Source: Candidatus Aenigmatarchaeota archaeon (GTDB lineage Archaea; Aenigmatarchaeota; Aenigmatarchaeia; CG10238-14). Taken from it: 62,196 nucleotides of DNA. Position numbers and translations under genes: made by a program. Of this stretch, positions 35,711-44,801 are shown piece after piece. The stretch spans positions 1-62,196 of the forward strand of contig JASEGC010000006.1 in the NCBI GenBank assembly GCA_030018415.1, in the 5' to 3' direction. A model generated the notes under the pieces. The model worked only from the letters and a program-made list of their open reading frames with translations. It did no database searches and was not told the origin of the DNA. Positions within the stretch are counted from its first letter, which is position 1. Each line of letters starts with the position of its first letter.

Positions 35711-35837
35711 TTTTGTCCTCTGAAATTGCCTTCTGAAGAAAAGGGAAATCAGAACATAAGTTTGCAATGGATTTATGCGCTTTCTTTACTCTGGAGATGT
35801 CAACTCCAGCATTGGCGTAAGTAAATTCTTCTTTCAT
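35703..35837 (-). CDS. 44-aa leader ORF resembling the PurM N-terminus
   Basis: Reads MKEEFTYANAGVDISRVKKA and continues to a TGA that overlaps the purM ATG by 8 bp. The FTYANAGVDI stretch is a canonical PurM beginning, closer to the family than the real PurM that follows. It then diverges after about 28 residues. It may be a truncated duplicate that now serves as a translationally coupled leader, or simply a relic. Confidence 0.5.
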   Translation of the reverse strand: MKEEFTYANAGVDISRVKKAHKSIANLCSDFPFLQKAISEDKNE

Positions 35838-35865
35838 AAGACATATTATTAAATCAAAGTTTTAA

Positions 35866-36354
35866 TTATTTTTTGTTAAACTTTTTTAGAATTCTTTTGA
35901 GAATTCTTTCTACTTCTCTCGAGACAAATTTCTCCCACCCCTTTCCTTCTTTAATCTTTTTCCTTATTTCACTCGCAGAGATTTTACCGAAGAGAGGATG
36001 TTTTTCAACAGGAATGTTCAATTCTCTGAAACACCTTTCTGTCCATGGGTTTCGGGTGAAAACTACGTCGAATACAGCTTTTTTCAAGATCATACCAACC
36101 CATGCTTTATCGTCGTAAACATCGGGTATTCCCACGATATCGTATCTATCATCTCTTATCCCTACACCTTTTAAAGTTTTCTCTATCATCTCTTTTCTTT
36201 CTTCGAAAGTGAAAGGGTTCTCCTCTGTTCTAGATTCTTGAGAACTACCTATGACTATGAAGACTTTTCTGTATCTTTCAAGGATCCATTCTATCGCTTC
36301 TAGATGGCCTAGATGCATAGGTTGAAAACGACCTACGAAAAGAGCTTTTTTCAT
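35866..36354 (-). CDS. nadM: Nicotinamide-nucleotide adenylyltransferase (archaeal)
   Basis: Makes NAD from NMN and ATP. The 162-aa Rossmann nucleotidyltransferase has GRFQPMHLGHLEAI at the N-terminus and ISASEIRKKI near the C-terminus (ISxTxxR-type motif). Length is typical (about 165-180). It follows nadE by 91 bp in the same direction. Confidence 0.93.
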   Translation of the reverse strand: MKKALFVGRFQPMHLGHLEAIEWILERYRKVFIVIGSSQESRTEENPFTFEERKEMIEKTLKGVGIRDDRYDIVGIPDVYDDKAWVGMILKKAVFDVVFTRNPWTERCFRELNIPVEKHPLFGKISASEIRKKIKEGKGWEKFVSREVERILKRILKKFNKK

Positions 36355-36445
36355 CTTACCATCTTACGATATATCTAAAGAGCTATTTACTTTTTGAGTT
36401 GTTGATTCATAAATACGAATTGTATTCGATTTTTAGTGCAATTTT

Positions 36446-37189
36446 TCATGGTTTTTCTATCGGTTTTCTCTTGAACTCTGTTTTTTCCATCCTTTCTTTC
36501 ACTTTTATAATTTTTTTTGTTTTTATATTCGTTCTATCGTGAATTTCCTCAACAGACATTTTTTCCTCTAGAAGTGGTAGAATTTTATCCAGTTCTTCGT
36601 AGGTGATGCCAAGTTCACCTTCATCTGTTTGGTTCGGCCACAACCCAGCACTCGGTGTTTTTTCGATGATCTTCTCAGGTATTCCTAATTCTTTGGCTAA
36701 TTCTTTAACATCCTTTTTATACAAATTTCCAATCGGCAAAAAATCGCATGCTATATCGCCATGTAAAGTGAAATAACCTTGTAAGTATTCGCTCTTGTTT
36801 CCTGTTCCTACGACTAGTGATTTTTCTTTGTTGGCAAAATAGTAGAGGATACACATCCTTATTCTAGCCACGAGATTTCCTTTCACTAGTTTATCTCTTA
36901 AATCGAGAAATTTTTCAAAAGATTTTAGGATTGGATCGATTTTTATGATTTTATACTTAACTCCTAATTTTTCACAAACTTGAATAGCATCTTCTAAATC
37001 TTCTTTCTTGTTGATTTCAAGAGGCATCATTGCCCCTAAAACTCTATCTTTTCCTAAGGCTTCGACACAAAGAAATAGCACAGTTGTTGAATCAAGTCCT
37101 CCACTTAAACCGATAACAACACCTTTTGCGTTTGCTTCTTTAACTTTTTTCTTGATGAATTCTATGATTTTTTCTTTCATGTTTTTCAC
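36446..37189 (-). CDS. nadE: NH3-dependent NAD synthetase
   Basis: Amidates deamido-NAD. The 247-aa PP-loop protein shows VIGLSGGLDSTTVLFL, GTGNKSEYLQGYFTLHGD, and TPSAGLWPNQTDEGELG. No nitrilase domain is attached, so ammonia is the donor. It is 27 bp downstream of ecfT, probably in the riboflavin/ECF operon. Confidence 0.93.
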   Translation of the reverse strand: MKNMKEKIIEFIKKKVKEANAKGVVIGLSGGLDSTTVLFLCVEALGKDRVLGAMMPLEINKKEDLEDAIQVCEKLGVKYKIIKIDPILKSFEKFLDLRDKLVKGNLVARIRMCILYYFANKEKSLVVGTGNKSEYLQGYFTLHGDIACDFLPIGNLYKKDVKELAKELGIPEKIIEKTPSAGLWPNQTDEGELGITYEELDKILPLLEEKMSVEEIHDRTNIKTKKIIKVKERMEKTEFKRKPIEKP

Positions 37190-37215
37190 TCATCAATATA
37201 AATTCATATAAACTT

Positions 37216-37785
37216 TTATTTTCCTTTAAAACCTCTTGATTCCATCGCCAAAGCTGAGCGATTCGATCCTTCCAATGTTTTTCCAAACAAAGGAACTAAT
37301 ATCGGGAAATAAACTTTAAAGACATTTATACTCTTAAAATTTAATCCTCTAGCTTTTTGTGCATTCATGATCATAATAATTTCATTCTTGATCAAAGGTA
37401 AAAGTCTGAATGCTAGTGTTAACATCAAAGCAAGATTATAAGGAAGAAAATCAAAAGCTTCGAACAATTGTTTCGGTGAAGTTGTAGATACGAACGCAAA
37501 CACTGCAATAAACAAGACCAGTAACCTTTGCGAAATGATGATACCAAAAAAGAAACCTTCCACGCTAAACTTAATCGGTGGATAAGTGAAGGTTTGTAGA
37601 ATTACAATAAAAACGCAAATGATTGAGATTGGTTTTATCCATTCGAATAATTTTGAATGAATTCTCAAAAGAAAGATAACAACGATTATAGCTAAAAAAA
37701 CTGATGTCACTAAAACTAAATCTTTTATGAAAAAAGTAAGAGTTGAAATTATTATCAACAAAATGAGTTTAATCTTTGCTTTCAT
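37216..37785 (-). CDS. ecfT: ECF transporter T component
   Basis: A 189-aa membrane protein with about five helices and the coupling motifs AQKARGLNF and AMESRGFKGK. It overlaps the ecfA stop, completing an S-A-T module downstream of riboflavin kinase. Confidence 0.88.
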   Translation of the reverse strand: MKAKIKLILLIIISTLTFFIKDLVLVTSVFLAIIVVIFLLRIHSKLFEWIKPISIICVFIVILQTFTYPPIKFSVEGFFFGIIISQRLLVLFIAVFAFVSTTSPKQLFEAFDFLPYNLALMLTLAFRLLPLIKNEIIMIMNAQKARGLNFKSINVFKVYFPILVPLFGKTLEGSNRSALAMESRGFKGK

Positions 37786-38515
37786 CGTATACCCTTGGAA
37801 TTTTTATTCCGAGTTTCTTCAAGAATCTTACTTTAGAAAAAACTTCATCCGTTTCTCCATCCCTAATAATCCTGCCGTCTTCCATAATCAAAACTCTGTT
37901 AGCGTATTTAGCTAAAAAATCAGTGTCGTGTTCTATCATGAGAATGATCTTACCTTTTTTGTTCAATTTCTTTAAGATTTCATGAATGCTCAGCGTATTC
38001 TTGTAATCGAGCTGGGATGTTGGTTCATCCAAAACTATGAAATCTGGGTCGGTTGCGATGACAGAAGCAACGCACAGTTTTTGTTTCTGTCCCTGAGATA
38101 GTCTTTGAGGTTCTTCTTTCTCTAGCCCATTGAGACCAACTATTTTCAGAGCCTCTCTCACTCTTTTTTTAATCTTATCGAAACTTAAGTTTCTTAGGCC
38201 AAACACGACTTCATCTTCTACGGTTAGGTTGAATATCTGCCAATCAGGGTCTTGAAAAACTAGGCCAACTTTCCTCGCTAGCTCAGAAACTTTATGTTTT
38301 CTTGTGTCCAACCCATCGATCAAAACTCTGCCCGAAAATTTTCCCTTGATTGAATTTGGAATCAAACCATTCATGCATAGAGCTAGAGTAGTCTTTCCAC
38401 AACCTGTTGGCCCGACCAATCCTAGAAATTCGCCATCATCGATGTTAAAACTGATGTTCTTTAACGCAATTTTATTTGGATAAGAAAAACTGAGTTTCTC
38501 GACTACTACTCCCAT
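37769..38515 (-). CDS. ecfA: ECF transporter ATPase
   Basis: ABC ATPase of about 248 aa with Walker A GPTGCGKTTLA, VFQDPDWQIFNLTVEDEV, signature LSQGQKQKLCVASV and Walker B FIVLDEPTSQLD. The ATG at 38515 (MGVVVEKLSFSYP) overlaps the end of the S component by 10 bp. ECF modules normally have two ATPases; only one is here, so it may act as a homodimer or share the fused pair at 45.4 kb. Confidence 0.9.
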   Translation of the reverse strand: MGVVVEKLSFSYPNKIALKNISFNIDDGEFLGLVGPTGCGKTTLALCMNGLIPNSIKGKFSGRVLIDGLDTRKHKVSELARKVGLVFQDPDWQIFNLTVEDEVVFGLRNLSFDKIKKRVREALKIVGLNGLEKEEPQRLSQGQKQKLCVASVIATDPDFIVLDEPTSQLDYKNTLSIHEILKKLNKKGKIILMIEHDTDFLAKYANRVLIMEDGRIIRDGETDEVFSKVRFLKKLGIKIPRVYDESKD

Positions 38516-39072
38516 GTCGCAAACCTTTTCAACTTGAACTTGAATACGAGCAACCAAGCAACTGTTACTTCGAGTATCCCTTGAATTGCGTTCAAAGAGA
38601 AAATTATCCACCAAGGCAGCATAGCCATAGCCTTCTCAGGCGACCAACCAGTCCAGACTGGTAATGCATAATAGTAGTTCGTCGGTATCATGATGATTCC
38701 CCTCAAGATTACGGCAAAGTATATACAAGAAATAATCACTCTAGCTCTCTTGAAATCTCTGAGACGCAGCTTCCACGATTTTTGTAGAGCCCAGAGTATT
38801 AACCACATCGGCATCGTTGCCAACCATTTCATACTTGCTCCTAACCAACTGCTTGGCGCAACAAGAGTTATTATAATTGATCCTACTATAGAAACAAATA
38901 ATGCAGCTCTTCCACGATACAAGAAAAAAGCTAAAATCCAAGGTATTGCAACAACATCAATCCACATTCCCCATTGAGTTGGATAACCAATGTGAACTAT
39001 TTCAAATGCAGCAGATATAGCAGCCAATGCTGCACAGCCAGTGATCTCATAAGTTTTCATTTTATTCAACAC
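38506..39072 (-). CDS. ECF transporter S component, probably riboflavin
   Basis: A 188-aa protein with about six helices. Its start overlaps the end of the riboflavin kinase/regulator gene, and its end overlaps ecfA. Tight coupling to riboflavin kinase is the basis for calling riboflavin as substrate; the sequence does not prove it. Confidence 0.7.
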   Translation of the reverse strand: MLNKMKTYEITGCAALAAISAAFEIVHIGYPTQWGMWIDVVAIPWILAFFLYRGRAALFVSIVGSIIITLVAPSSWLGASMKWLATMPMWLILWALQKSWKLRLRDFKRARVIISCIYFAVILRGIIMIPTNYYYALPVWTGWSPEKAMAMLPWWIIFSLNAIQGILEVTVAWLLVFKFKLKRFATWE

Positions 39073-39706
39073 TTACAACAACCTCATCTCCATTTTTTAA
39101 TTTCAATTTTTTTCTTAGCTCGAATGACGAGATGATCTCGAGTATGTCAGAGCCATAGTGACTTCTTTCTGGTATTATCACGCTTGCATCTCTACCATTG
39201 ACTTTACATCTGAAACATTTTATCGAGCCAAAAATTCTATCATTTCTTTTAAAACCTTCTATCCGTATACCATTCATTTTCTCTAGTCTTTCTTTTGTGT
39301 TTTGATCGTTCAGTTTTATGTTAAGTGTACCAGGATAGGGTTCGAAACCTAATTTTTCACGAATACTTTCTCTGTATTCTTTCTGACTGAGATAATATCT
39401 TCCATCTTTTAATCCATCGACAACTTTACCCCTTATGATGATTTTTTTAGTTCTTCTAAAAATCTCATCGAGAATTACATCAAGATTATGGAGCAATTCC
39501 TTTCCCTTTGGAGTTATACTTATGATATAACCCCTTATCCCTTTTCTACTAGTTATCCATCCTTTTTTGATTAATTTGATTAAAATCCTACTCACTGTTT
39601 GTTGGGGAATTTTAAGTTCATTTGCAAGTTCTGTTGTAGTTACTGCAACTTCTTTTTCTAAAGCACCTCTCTTTCCTAAAGAGAATAGGATTTTTAATTC
39701 TCGCAT
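39062..39706 (-). CDS. ribK: CTP-dependent riboflavin kinase with N-terminal HTH regulator domain
   Basis: Phosphorylates riboflavin to FMN using CTP. Residues about 20-65 form a winged helix (TTTELANELKIPQQTVSRIL and a wing). Residues about 88-214 are the archaeal kinase with GKVVDGLKDGRYYL and FEPYPGTLNIKL. The fusion is known in archaea as RbkR, a bifunctional enzyme and repressor of riboflavin genes. A perfect palindrome just upstream fits autoregulation. Confidence 0.92.
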   Translation of the reverse strand: MRELKILFSLGKRGALEKEVAVTTTELANELKIPQQTVSRILIKLIKKGWITSRKGIRGYIISITPKGKELLHNLDVILDEIFRRTKKIIIRGKVVDGLKDGRYYLSQKEYRESIREKLGFEPYPGTLNIKLNDQNTKERLEKMNGIRIEGFKRNDRIFGSIKCFRCKVNGRDASVIIPERSHYGSDILEIISSFELRKKLKLKNGDEVVVSVE

Positions 39707-39718
39707 ACTATTTTATTT

Positions 39719-39756
39719 ATTACTTAAATTTAAGTAATTTACTTGTAAATGAGTAA
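39719..39756. promoter_or_regulatory. Palindromic operator at the riboflavin operon promoter
   Basis: ATTACTTAAATTTAAGTAAT (39719-39738) is a perfect 20-bp palindrome. The adjoining TTACTTGTAAATGAGTAA (39739-39756) is a weaker one with the same TTACT/AGTAA ends. It lies 13-50 bp upstream of the ribK start and overlaps the AT-rich core promoter. It is the natural candidate site for the HTH domain encoded by ribK. Confidence 0.7.
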
Positions 39757-39761
39757 AAATA

Positions 39762-40421
39762 TTACTTTCTCTGCAACAACAACTTTTCTGCATTCTCTAT
39801 ATCTTTTGCTGTATCTATTGCCAACCAATAGGAACCTTCTCTCAACTTGAAAGCGAACAATTTTTTATCCCTAACCAGTTTTGGGTAAACATCATATTCT
39901 ATCATACCTTCTTCCGGAAAATACTTCAGACTCTCTTTGGTGAAGATTGTTATACCAGCATTGACCCAGAAGTTTAGAACAGGCTTTTCCCTAAAATTAA
40001 TGACTCTATCACCTTCCACTTCTATGACTCCATAAGGAGAAACAGGTTGGGTCAACACGATTATGGGATTTTTAGTATTTTGGAACATTTGTAGCAATTT
40101 CTGAAAGTTGAAAGAGAATATGTTATCACCGTTAGTTACTATGAAATCACCTTCTATGAATTTCTCCGCATTCTTTATCGCGCCAGCAGTTCCCAAAGGT
40201 TTCTTCTCAACAGATTGTTTTAGTTTTGGATATCTTTTCTCGAACAGCTCATGTTTGTATCCTGTACAGAGTATTATGTCATCAATGCCATGTCTCTTAA
40301 AGAAATCTAACTGATATTCTATTACAGATTTACCAAGGACTTCTAACAAAGGTTTCGGCGTTTCATCAGTGAAAGGCTTTAACCTTTTTCCTACTCCACC
40401 ACACAATATTAAAACTTGCAT
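39762..40421 (-). CDS. Sugar-phosphate nucleotidyltransferase
   Basis: A 219-aa nucleotidyltransferase domain: LILCGGVGKRLKPFTDETPKPLLEV (nucleotide-binding loop), KKPLGTAGAI, TNGDNIF with metal-binding Asp, and NFREKP. It most resembles mannose-1-phosphate guanylyl- or N-acetyl-sugar-1-phosphate uridylyl-transferases without a C-terminal helix domain. Substrate not determinable. Confidence 0.85.
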   Translation of the reverse strand: MQVLILCGGVGKRLKPFTDETPKPLLEVLGKSVIEYQLDFFKRHGIDDIILCTGYKHELFEKRYPKLKQSVEKKPLGTAGAIKNAEKFIEGDFIVTNGDNIFSFNFQKLLQMFQNTKNPIIVLTQPVSPYGVIEVEGDRVINFREKPVLNFWVNAGITIFTKESLKYFPEEGMIEYDVYPKLVRDKKLFAFKLREGSYWLAIDTAKDIENAEKLLLQRK

Positions 40422-40480
40422 TTGTTTGCCTCCGTTCTAATGAATAAATTTTCGCTTACTTTTAAATATTTTTGTTTTTA

Positions 40481-41827
40481 TCAATCTTTCTTTCCATAGC
40501 CATGTCTCAACAATCTCTCCATCAAGCTCTTCTTCTTCTCAGGAGAAAGTGTTACTTCATTTTCTTTAATGATATAACTTTTTTCATTAACGACTATCAT
40601 CTTGTTCGGCTCTAAGTCTTTTGTTAAGGTTACACTAGGTCCTAAGATGCTGTTTGGACCGACTTTTACGCCAGGCATGATGCAAGAGTTTACACCAGTC
40701 TTACAATTGCTTCCCATTATGACACCCAGCTTATCCAATCCAATTTCGCTCTTCATTCCTTTTATAGTGACCTTTATCGGTTTTTCATCAAACCTGAAGT
40801 TAGCAGTAATAGTCCCAGCTCCGAATGAACAATTGTTGGATATTATTGAATCCCCGACATAAGACATGTGAAACCAACAGTTGTCGCCAATATAGGAATG
40901 TTTTATCTCGGTTGAATAGCCTACTACACAGTTGGCTCCTACATGAGTATAGTTCCAGATGAGAACATTGTTTCCTATGACTGTGTTTTCACCGATATAA
41001 CAGGGACCACGAATAACAGCATTCTCAAGAACATGGACATTATCCTCTATTATAACCCCCCCATAAATCTTCGCTTTCTTAGAGATTTTCGCTCTCTTAG
41101 AGATTCTTGGAGTTTTTATATTGTCCAAAAAATACTTAACAGCATCGAAGATATCCCAAGGGTACTTTATCGCACACCAAAAACCTTCATATTTCACGAC
41201 CTTAATCTTATGTCCGTCTTCAACCATCTTACTGATGGAACATTCATAAACATCGTCTCTTTCACTTCTTGTTTTCTCTAGATATTCTAGAAGAGTAGCT
41301 GGATTCCTATGCAGATGGACTACTATGTTAATTATATCGCTAGGTTCATTTCCTTCTCCAGGTTTTTCATGAATTTTTATCAGTTCATTGTTTTCATTCA
41401 GCTCTAGATAACCTCCAGGAAAATAGGATTTAACTTTATACCCGACTATGTAGGATTCATAGTCGCTTTTTTTACGTTCAGTAAGAATTTTCTTGTAGAC
41501 GGACTGATCGAAAACATCATTAGGGTTGACTAAGACTATTTCGTCGTTTTTAATCATATCCTTGACACTTAAAAGAGCATTCGCCATGCCGGTTGGTTCT
41601 TCCTGTATTCCAAACTCGATTTTTGCATCGATGTCCTTGCACAATTCTTTAATATTCTCTATGTTTAGTGGGTTCCCAACAATGACAAAATCCTTGAAGC
41701 CTGCTTTTTTTGCTATCTCAATCTGATGCTCTAGAAGAGTCTTGCCTAAAAATTTTAACATGAATTTATCTTCTGTTAAAGGAAACATCCTTTTGCCTAT
41801 GCCACCGCACAAAAACACCAATTTCAT
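40481..41827 (-). CDS. GlmU-like sugar-1-phosphate nucleotidyltransferase with left-handed beta-helix
   Basis: About 448 aa. An N-terminal nucleotidyltransferase (LVFLCGGIGKRMFPLTEDK, KIHEKPGEGNEP) is followed from about residue 250 by hexapeptide repeats (ISKRAKISKKAKIYG, GPCYIGENTVIGNNV, MPGVKVGPNSILGP). The layout is that of archaeal bifunctional GlmU-type enzymes that make UDP-GlcNAc or dTDP-glucose. Start at 41827 (MKLVFLCGG) is used. Confidence 0.88.
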   Translation of the reverse strand: MKLVFLCGGIGKRMFPLTEDKFMLKFLGKTLLEHQIEIAKKAGFKDFVIVGNPLNIENIKELCKDIDAKIEFGIQEEPTGMANALLSVKDMIKNDEIVLVNPNDVFDQSVYKKILTERKKSDYESYIVGYKVKSYFPGGYLELNENNELIKIHEKPGEGNEPSDIINIVVHLHRNPATLLEYLEKTRSERDDVYECSISKMVEDGHKIKVVKYEGFWCAIKYPWDIFDAVKYFLDNIKTPRISKRAKISKKAKIYGGVIIEDNVHVLENAVIRGPCYIGENTVIGNNVLIWNYTHVGANCVVGYSTEIKHSYIGDNCWFHMSYVGDSIISNNCSFGAGTITANFRFDEKPIKVTIKGMKSEIGLDKLGVIMGSNCKTGVNSCIMPGVKVGPNSILGPSVTLTKDLEPNKMIVVNEKSYIIKENEVTLSPEKKKSLMERLLRHGYGKKD

Positions 41828-41912
41828 CCGTTCACCATAAAAAACTTTACATTTAATGATTTTTAATTTACATCTCAAACATTTTTATGGTCTTTTATCT
41901 ATATTTATTCTT

Positions 41913-43082
41913 ATGACTATCGAGCGTGGAATCTCTGAAAGATTCCTTGAACTACCTGGTTCTGAATTTGCACGGATAATGAAGACAGCCGAAGAGGATA
42001 AAAAAGTCATTTCTCTTGGCCCAGGAGAGCCTGATTTCACAACACCAAAGCATATAATTCAATTCGCGAAGAAGAAACTTGATCAAGGTTACACACATTA
42101 CTCCCCGCCTCAAGGAAGATTGGATTTGAGGGAAGCTATAGCAAAAAAACTAAAAAAAGATAACAAGATCGATGTCTCAGCAGATGAGATAATCGTTACG
42201 TGTGGTTCTCAAGAAGCTTTGTTCTTGGCTACGTTAGCTCTAGTAGATCCTGGTGAAAAGATAATCGTCCCGAACCCAGGTTTTCTAGCTTACATACCGA
42301 TGGTTGAATCTGTTACAGGTACTCAAGTGTCCATTCCCCTATCAGAAGAAGATGGTTTTGAACTTAACCCAGACAAAGTAGAAGAATTAATCGACAACAG
42401 GACTCAAGTTTTACTAATCAATACACCTGGAAACCCGACTGGAAGAATGTTGAAGAAGAAGGTTCTGGAAGAATTAGCCGATATAGTTACAGAGCATGAT
42501 CTGAAAATATTTTCTGATGAAGCTTATGAAAAATTCGTTTACGATAATAACAAACACATAAGTATTGGTAGTTTGAATGGGATGAAAGAACATGTAATAA
42601 CTTTCCAATCTTTTTCTAAGACCTATGCCATGCCTGGTTGGAGGGTTGGGTATGCTGCAGGACCCAAAGAGATAATTCAATGTATGACAAGGTTACATCT
42701 TTATTGTGGTTTGTGTTCTCCGACCTTATCTCAATTAGCTGCATTAGAAGCATTGAAAAAAAGTCAGAAATGTGTTAGAGACATGAAGAAGGAATACGAT
42801 AGAAGAAGAAAACTAGTCATTAAAAGGTTGAAACAAATTCCTGGCATTACTTGCTTGAACCCTGAAGGCACTTTTTATGCTTTTCCTAACATTAAATCAT
42901 TTGGTATGTCTTCTGTTAAGTTTGCAGATTTCCTTTTGAAGAAAGCTAAAGTACTAGTAGTTCCTGGAACTGAGTTTGGTAAGTATGGAGAAGGTTACAT
43001 AAGACTAAGTTATGCCACAGCTTATGAAAAAATAGAGGAGGCTTTCAACAGAATAGAGAATGTTATTAGAAAATTAAAATAA
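41913..43082 (+). CDS. Class I aminotransferase (aspartate aminotransferase-like)
   Basis: A 389-aa PLP enzyme: GPGEPDFTTPKHI, YSPPQGRLDLREAIA, NTPGNPTGRML, SDEAYEKFVYD, and the Schiff-base Lys in SFSKTYAMPGWRVGY. Start MTIERGISERFLEL. It is divergent from the GlmU-like gene. The precise amino acid is not determinable. Confidence 0.93.
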   Translation: MTIERGISERFLELPGSEFARIMKTAEEDKKVISLGPGEPDFTTPKHIIQFAKKKLDQGYTHYSPPQGRLDLREAIAKKLKKDNKIDVSADEIIVTCGSQEALFLATLALVDPGEKIIVPNPGFLAYIPMVESVTGTQVSIPLSEEDGFELNPDKVEELIDNRTQVLLINTPGNPTGRMLKKKVLEELADIVTEHDLKIFSDEAYEKFVYDNNKHISIGSLNGMKEHVITFQSFSKTYAMPGWRVGYAAGPKEIIQCMTRLHLYCGLCSPTLSQLAALEALKKSQKCVRDMKKEYDRRRKLVIKRLKQIPGITCLNPEGTFYAFPNIKSFGMSSVKFADFLLKKAKVLVVPGTEFGKYGEGYIRLSYATAYEKIEEAFNRIENVIRKLK

Positions 43083-43092
43083 AATATCTAAC

Positions 43093-43722
43093 ATGAACTT
43101 CAAGAGAGATAAACGTAGAATAAGGGAACAAATCTGGAATAGAATGAAAAAAGAAGGAATAGCCCCTCCTTCAAGACCCGTTTTTGAAAGAATTCCAAGT
43201 TTTGTTGGTATGGATAAAGCTGCTGAGAATCTAAGAAAGTTGGGAGTCTATAAAAAAGCTAATGTAATCTTCGTTAATCCCGATACACCTCAAAGAAAAG
43301 TCAGAGAAAATGCCTTGAAAGATGGTAAGATAGTGATAATGCCTACTCCCAGATTAAAGCAAAATTTCTTTCTTTTGTTAGACCCAGAAGATGTTAAAGG
43401 TATGGAGCGACAGGCTAGCACGATTAAAGGAGCTTTTAAGTACGGTAAAAGGATCAAGATTGAAGACTTACCAAATATAGATTTGAAAGTTCAAGGTTCT
43501 GTCGGAGTCGCTTCAGACGGAACTCGTTTAGGTAAAGGAGGAGGTTATGGGGATAAAGAATTTGCGATGTTAAAAATGACCGGTAAAATCAACGAAAAAA
43601 CACCTTTAGTAACGACTGTTCATGAAGTTCAAATAGTAGAAAAAATTCCAAGAGAAAGTCATGATATCATAGTTGATTATATAGTGACACCAGAAAACAT
43701 AATAAAAACAGATAAAAGTTAA
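43093..43722 (+). CDS. 5-formyltetrahydrofolate cyclo-ligase family protein
   Basis: A 209-aa MTHFS-like protein with the signature region TRLGKGGGYGDKEFAML and a nucleotide-binding N-terminus (RRIREQIWNRM). It follows the aminotransferase by 10 bp. Archaeal members of this family often lack proven folate activity, so the substrate is uncertain. Confidence 0.85.
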   Translation: MNFKRDKRRIREQIWNRMKKEGIAPPSRPVFERIPSFVGMDKAAENLRKLGVYKKANVIFVNPDTPQRKVRENALKDGKIVIMPTPRLKQNFFLLLDPEDVKGMERQASTIKGAFKYGKRIKIEDLPNIDLKVQGSVGVASDGTRLGKGGGYGDKEFAMLKMTGKINEKTPLVTTVHEVQIVEKIPRESHDIIVDYIVTPENIIKTDKS

Positions 43723-43748
43723 ATAGGATATCTGAGAAGTTGTTTTTC

Positions 43749-44240
43749 ATGGTAGAGATATTCGATGTTGTCGATGAAGACGATAATGTCATAGGAAAGG
43801 CTACAAGAAAAGAAGTTCATGATAAAAAATTGATCCACAGGAGTGTAATGTTCTTCATTCTTGACAAGAAAGGAAGAGTTTTTGTGACTCAAAGAACTAA
43901 GACAAAGGATATGTTTCCTGAGTATTGGAGTGTAACTTTTGGTGGTCATGTTGATGCTGGAGAGAGTTATGATGATGCTGTTGTTAGAGAGGCAAGAGAG
44001 GAGGCAAAAATCGAGGGAAAACCGATATTTTTGAGGAGCTTCAAGAAAAGAATTCCTGAAGAAAAAGAGAATTCTAGAGTTTATGCGTTTGTTACAGATA
44101 AGATGCCAAAAATAGATAAAGAGGAATTAAAACAAGGAAAGTTCATGACAATAGAAGAAATATACGATCTTTTAAAGAATGAGAGATTCTTACCTGAGAC
44201 AAAGGGTTTGTTGAAGATTCTTAGGGAATTTCAGAGTTAA
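43749..44240 (+). CDS. NUDIX hydrolase
   Basis: About 163 aa. The Nudix box GGHVDAGESYDDAVVREARE followed by EAKIE matches GX5EX7REUXEEXGU. The domain starts VEIFDVVDEDDNVIGKATR as in isopentenyl-diphosphate isomerase-like and NTP-hydrolase members. Start at the ATG of MVEIFD. Confidence 0.9.
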   Translation: MVEIFDVVDEDDNVIGKATRKEVHDKKLIHRSVMFFILDKKGRVFVTQRTKTKDMFPEYWSVTFGGHVDAGESYDDAVVREAREEAKIEGKPIFLRSFKKRIPEEKENSRVYAFVTDKMPKIDKEELKQGKFMTIEEIYDLLKNERFLPETKGLLKILREFQS

Positions 44241-44274
44241 ATCCATTTATGAAAATAACGGCCTTGATATCGCT

Positions 44275-44682
44275 ATGGGTCCAGCTTTAGTTTTCTGGGG
44301 AATTATAATATGCGATATTTTTTTTATCAGTCTTTTCTATAACTTATTCATTTTTTAGTTGATTACTAAGTTCGATAAGTCTAAGTTTAAAGCATCAAAA
44401 ATGCTATTACCAATGTTCATATATACGATATTTGTGGGAATTGGACAAGTAATTTTGTTAATATTTTCTTTTTTTATTAGTGAAAATCCTGTTGGTGCAC
44501 TTTTCTTACAAGGCATTCTTTCTATACCGACAATCTTTTTTATCTTTAAGTTCTTCGTACCAAGATCGATAAAACTTAAAAAGAACAAAAAGAACAAGTA
44601 TGTAACAATCATGAGTATCCTGACTAACCCAGGTCTTGGATTATTAATATTGGTGTTATTATTATATGCGTTAAAAATATGA
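44275..44682 (+). pseudogene. Small membrane protein interrupted by an in-frame TAG
   Basis: The frame from ATG 44275 encodes 27 largely hydrophobic residues (MGPALVFWGIIICDIFFISL onward), then TAG at 44356. It continues in the same frame for 107 more residues with three hydrophobic helices, ending ILVLLLYALKI. Either a single nonsense mutation split a four-helix protein, or translation starts at the TTG after the stop. Family not recognised. Confidence 0.5.
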
Positions 44683-44801
44683 TAAAATCTGTCTGATTCG
44701 AGTTGTTTTTTTTACACTCTACCTAACCAATTTCCAAAGTTTCTGTTATATTTTTCAAACCATAGTTAACTTCATAAATCCTAATCTTTTTATTTAACTG
44801 T

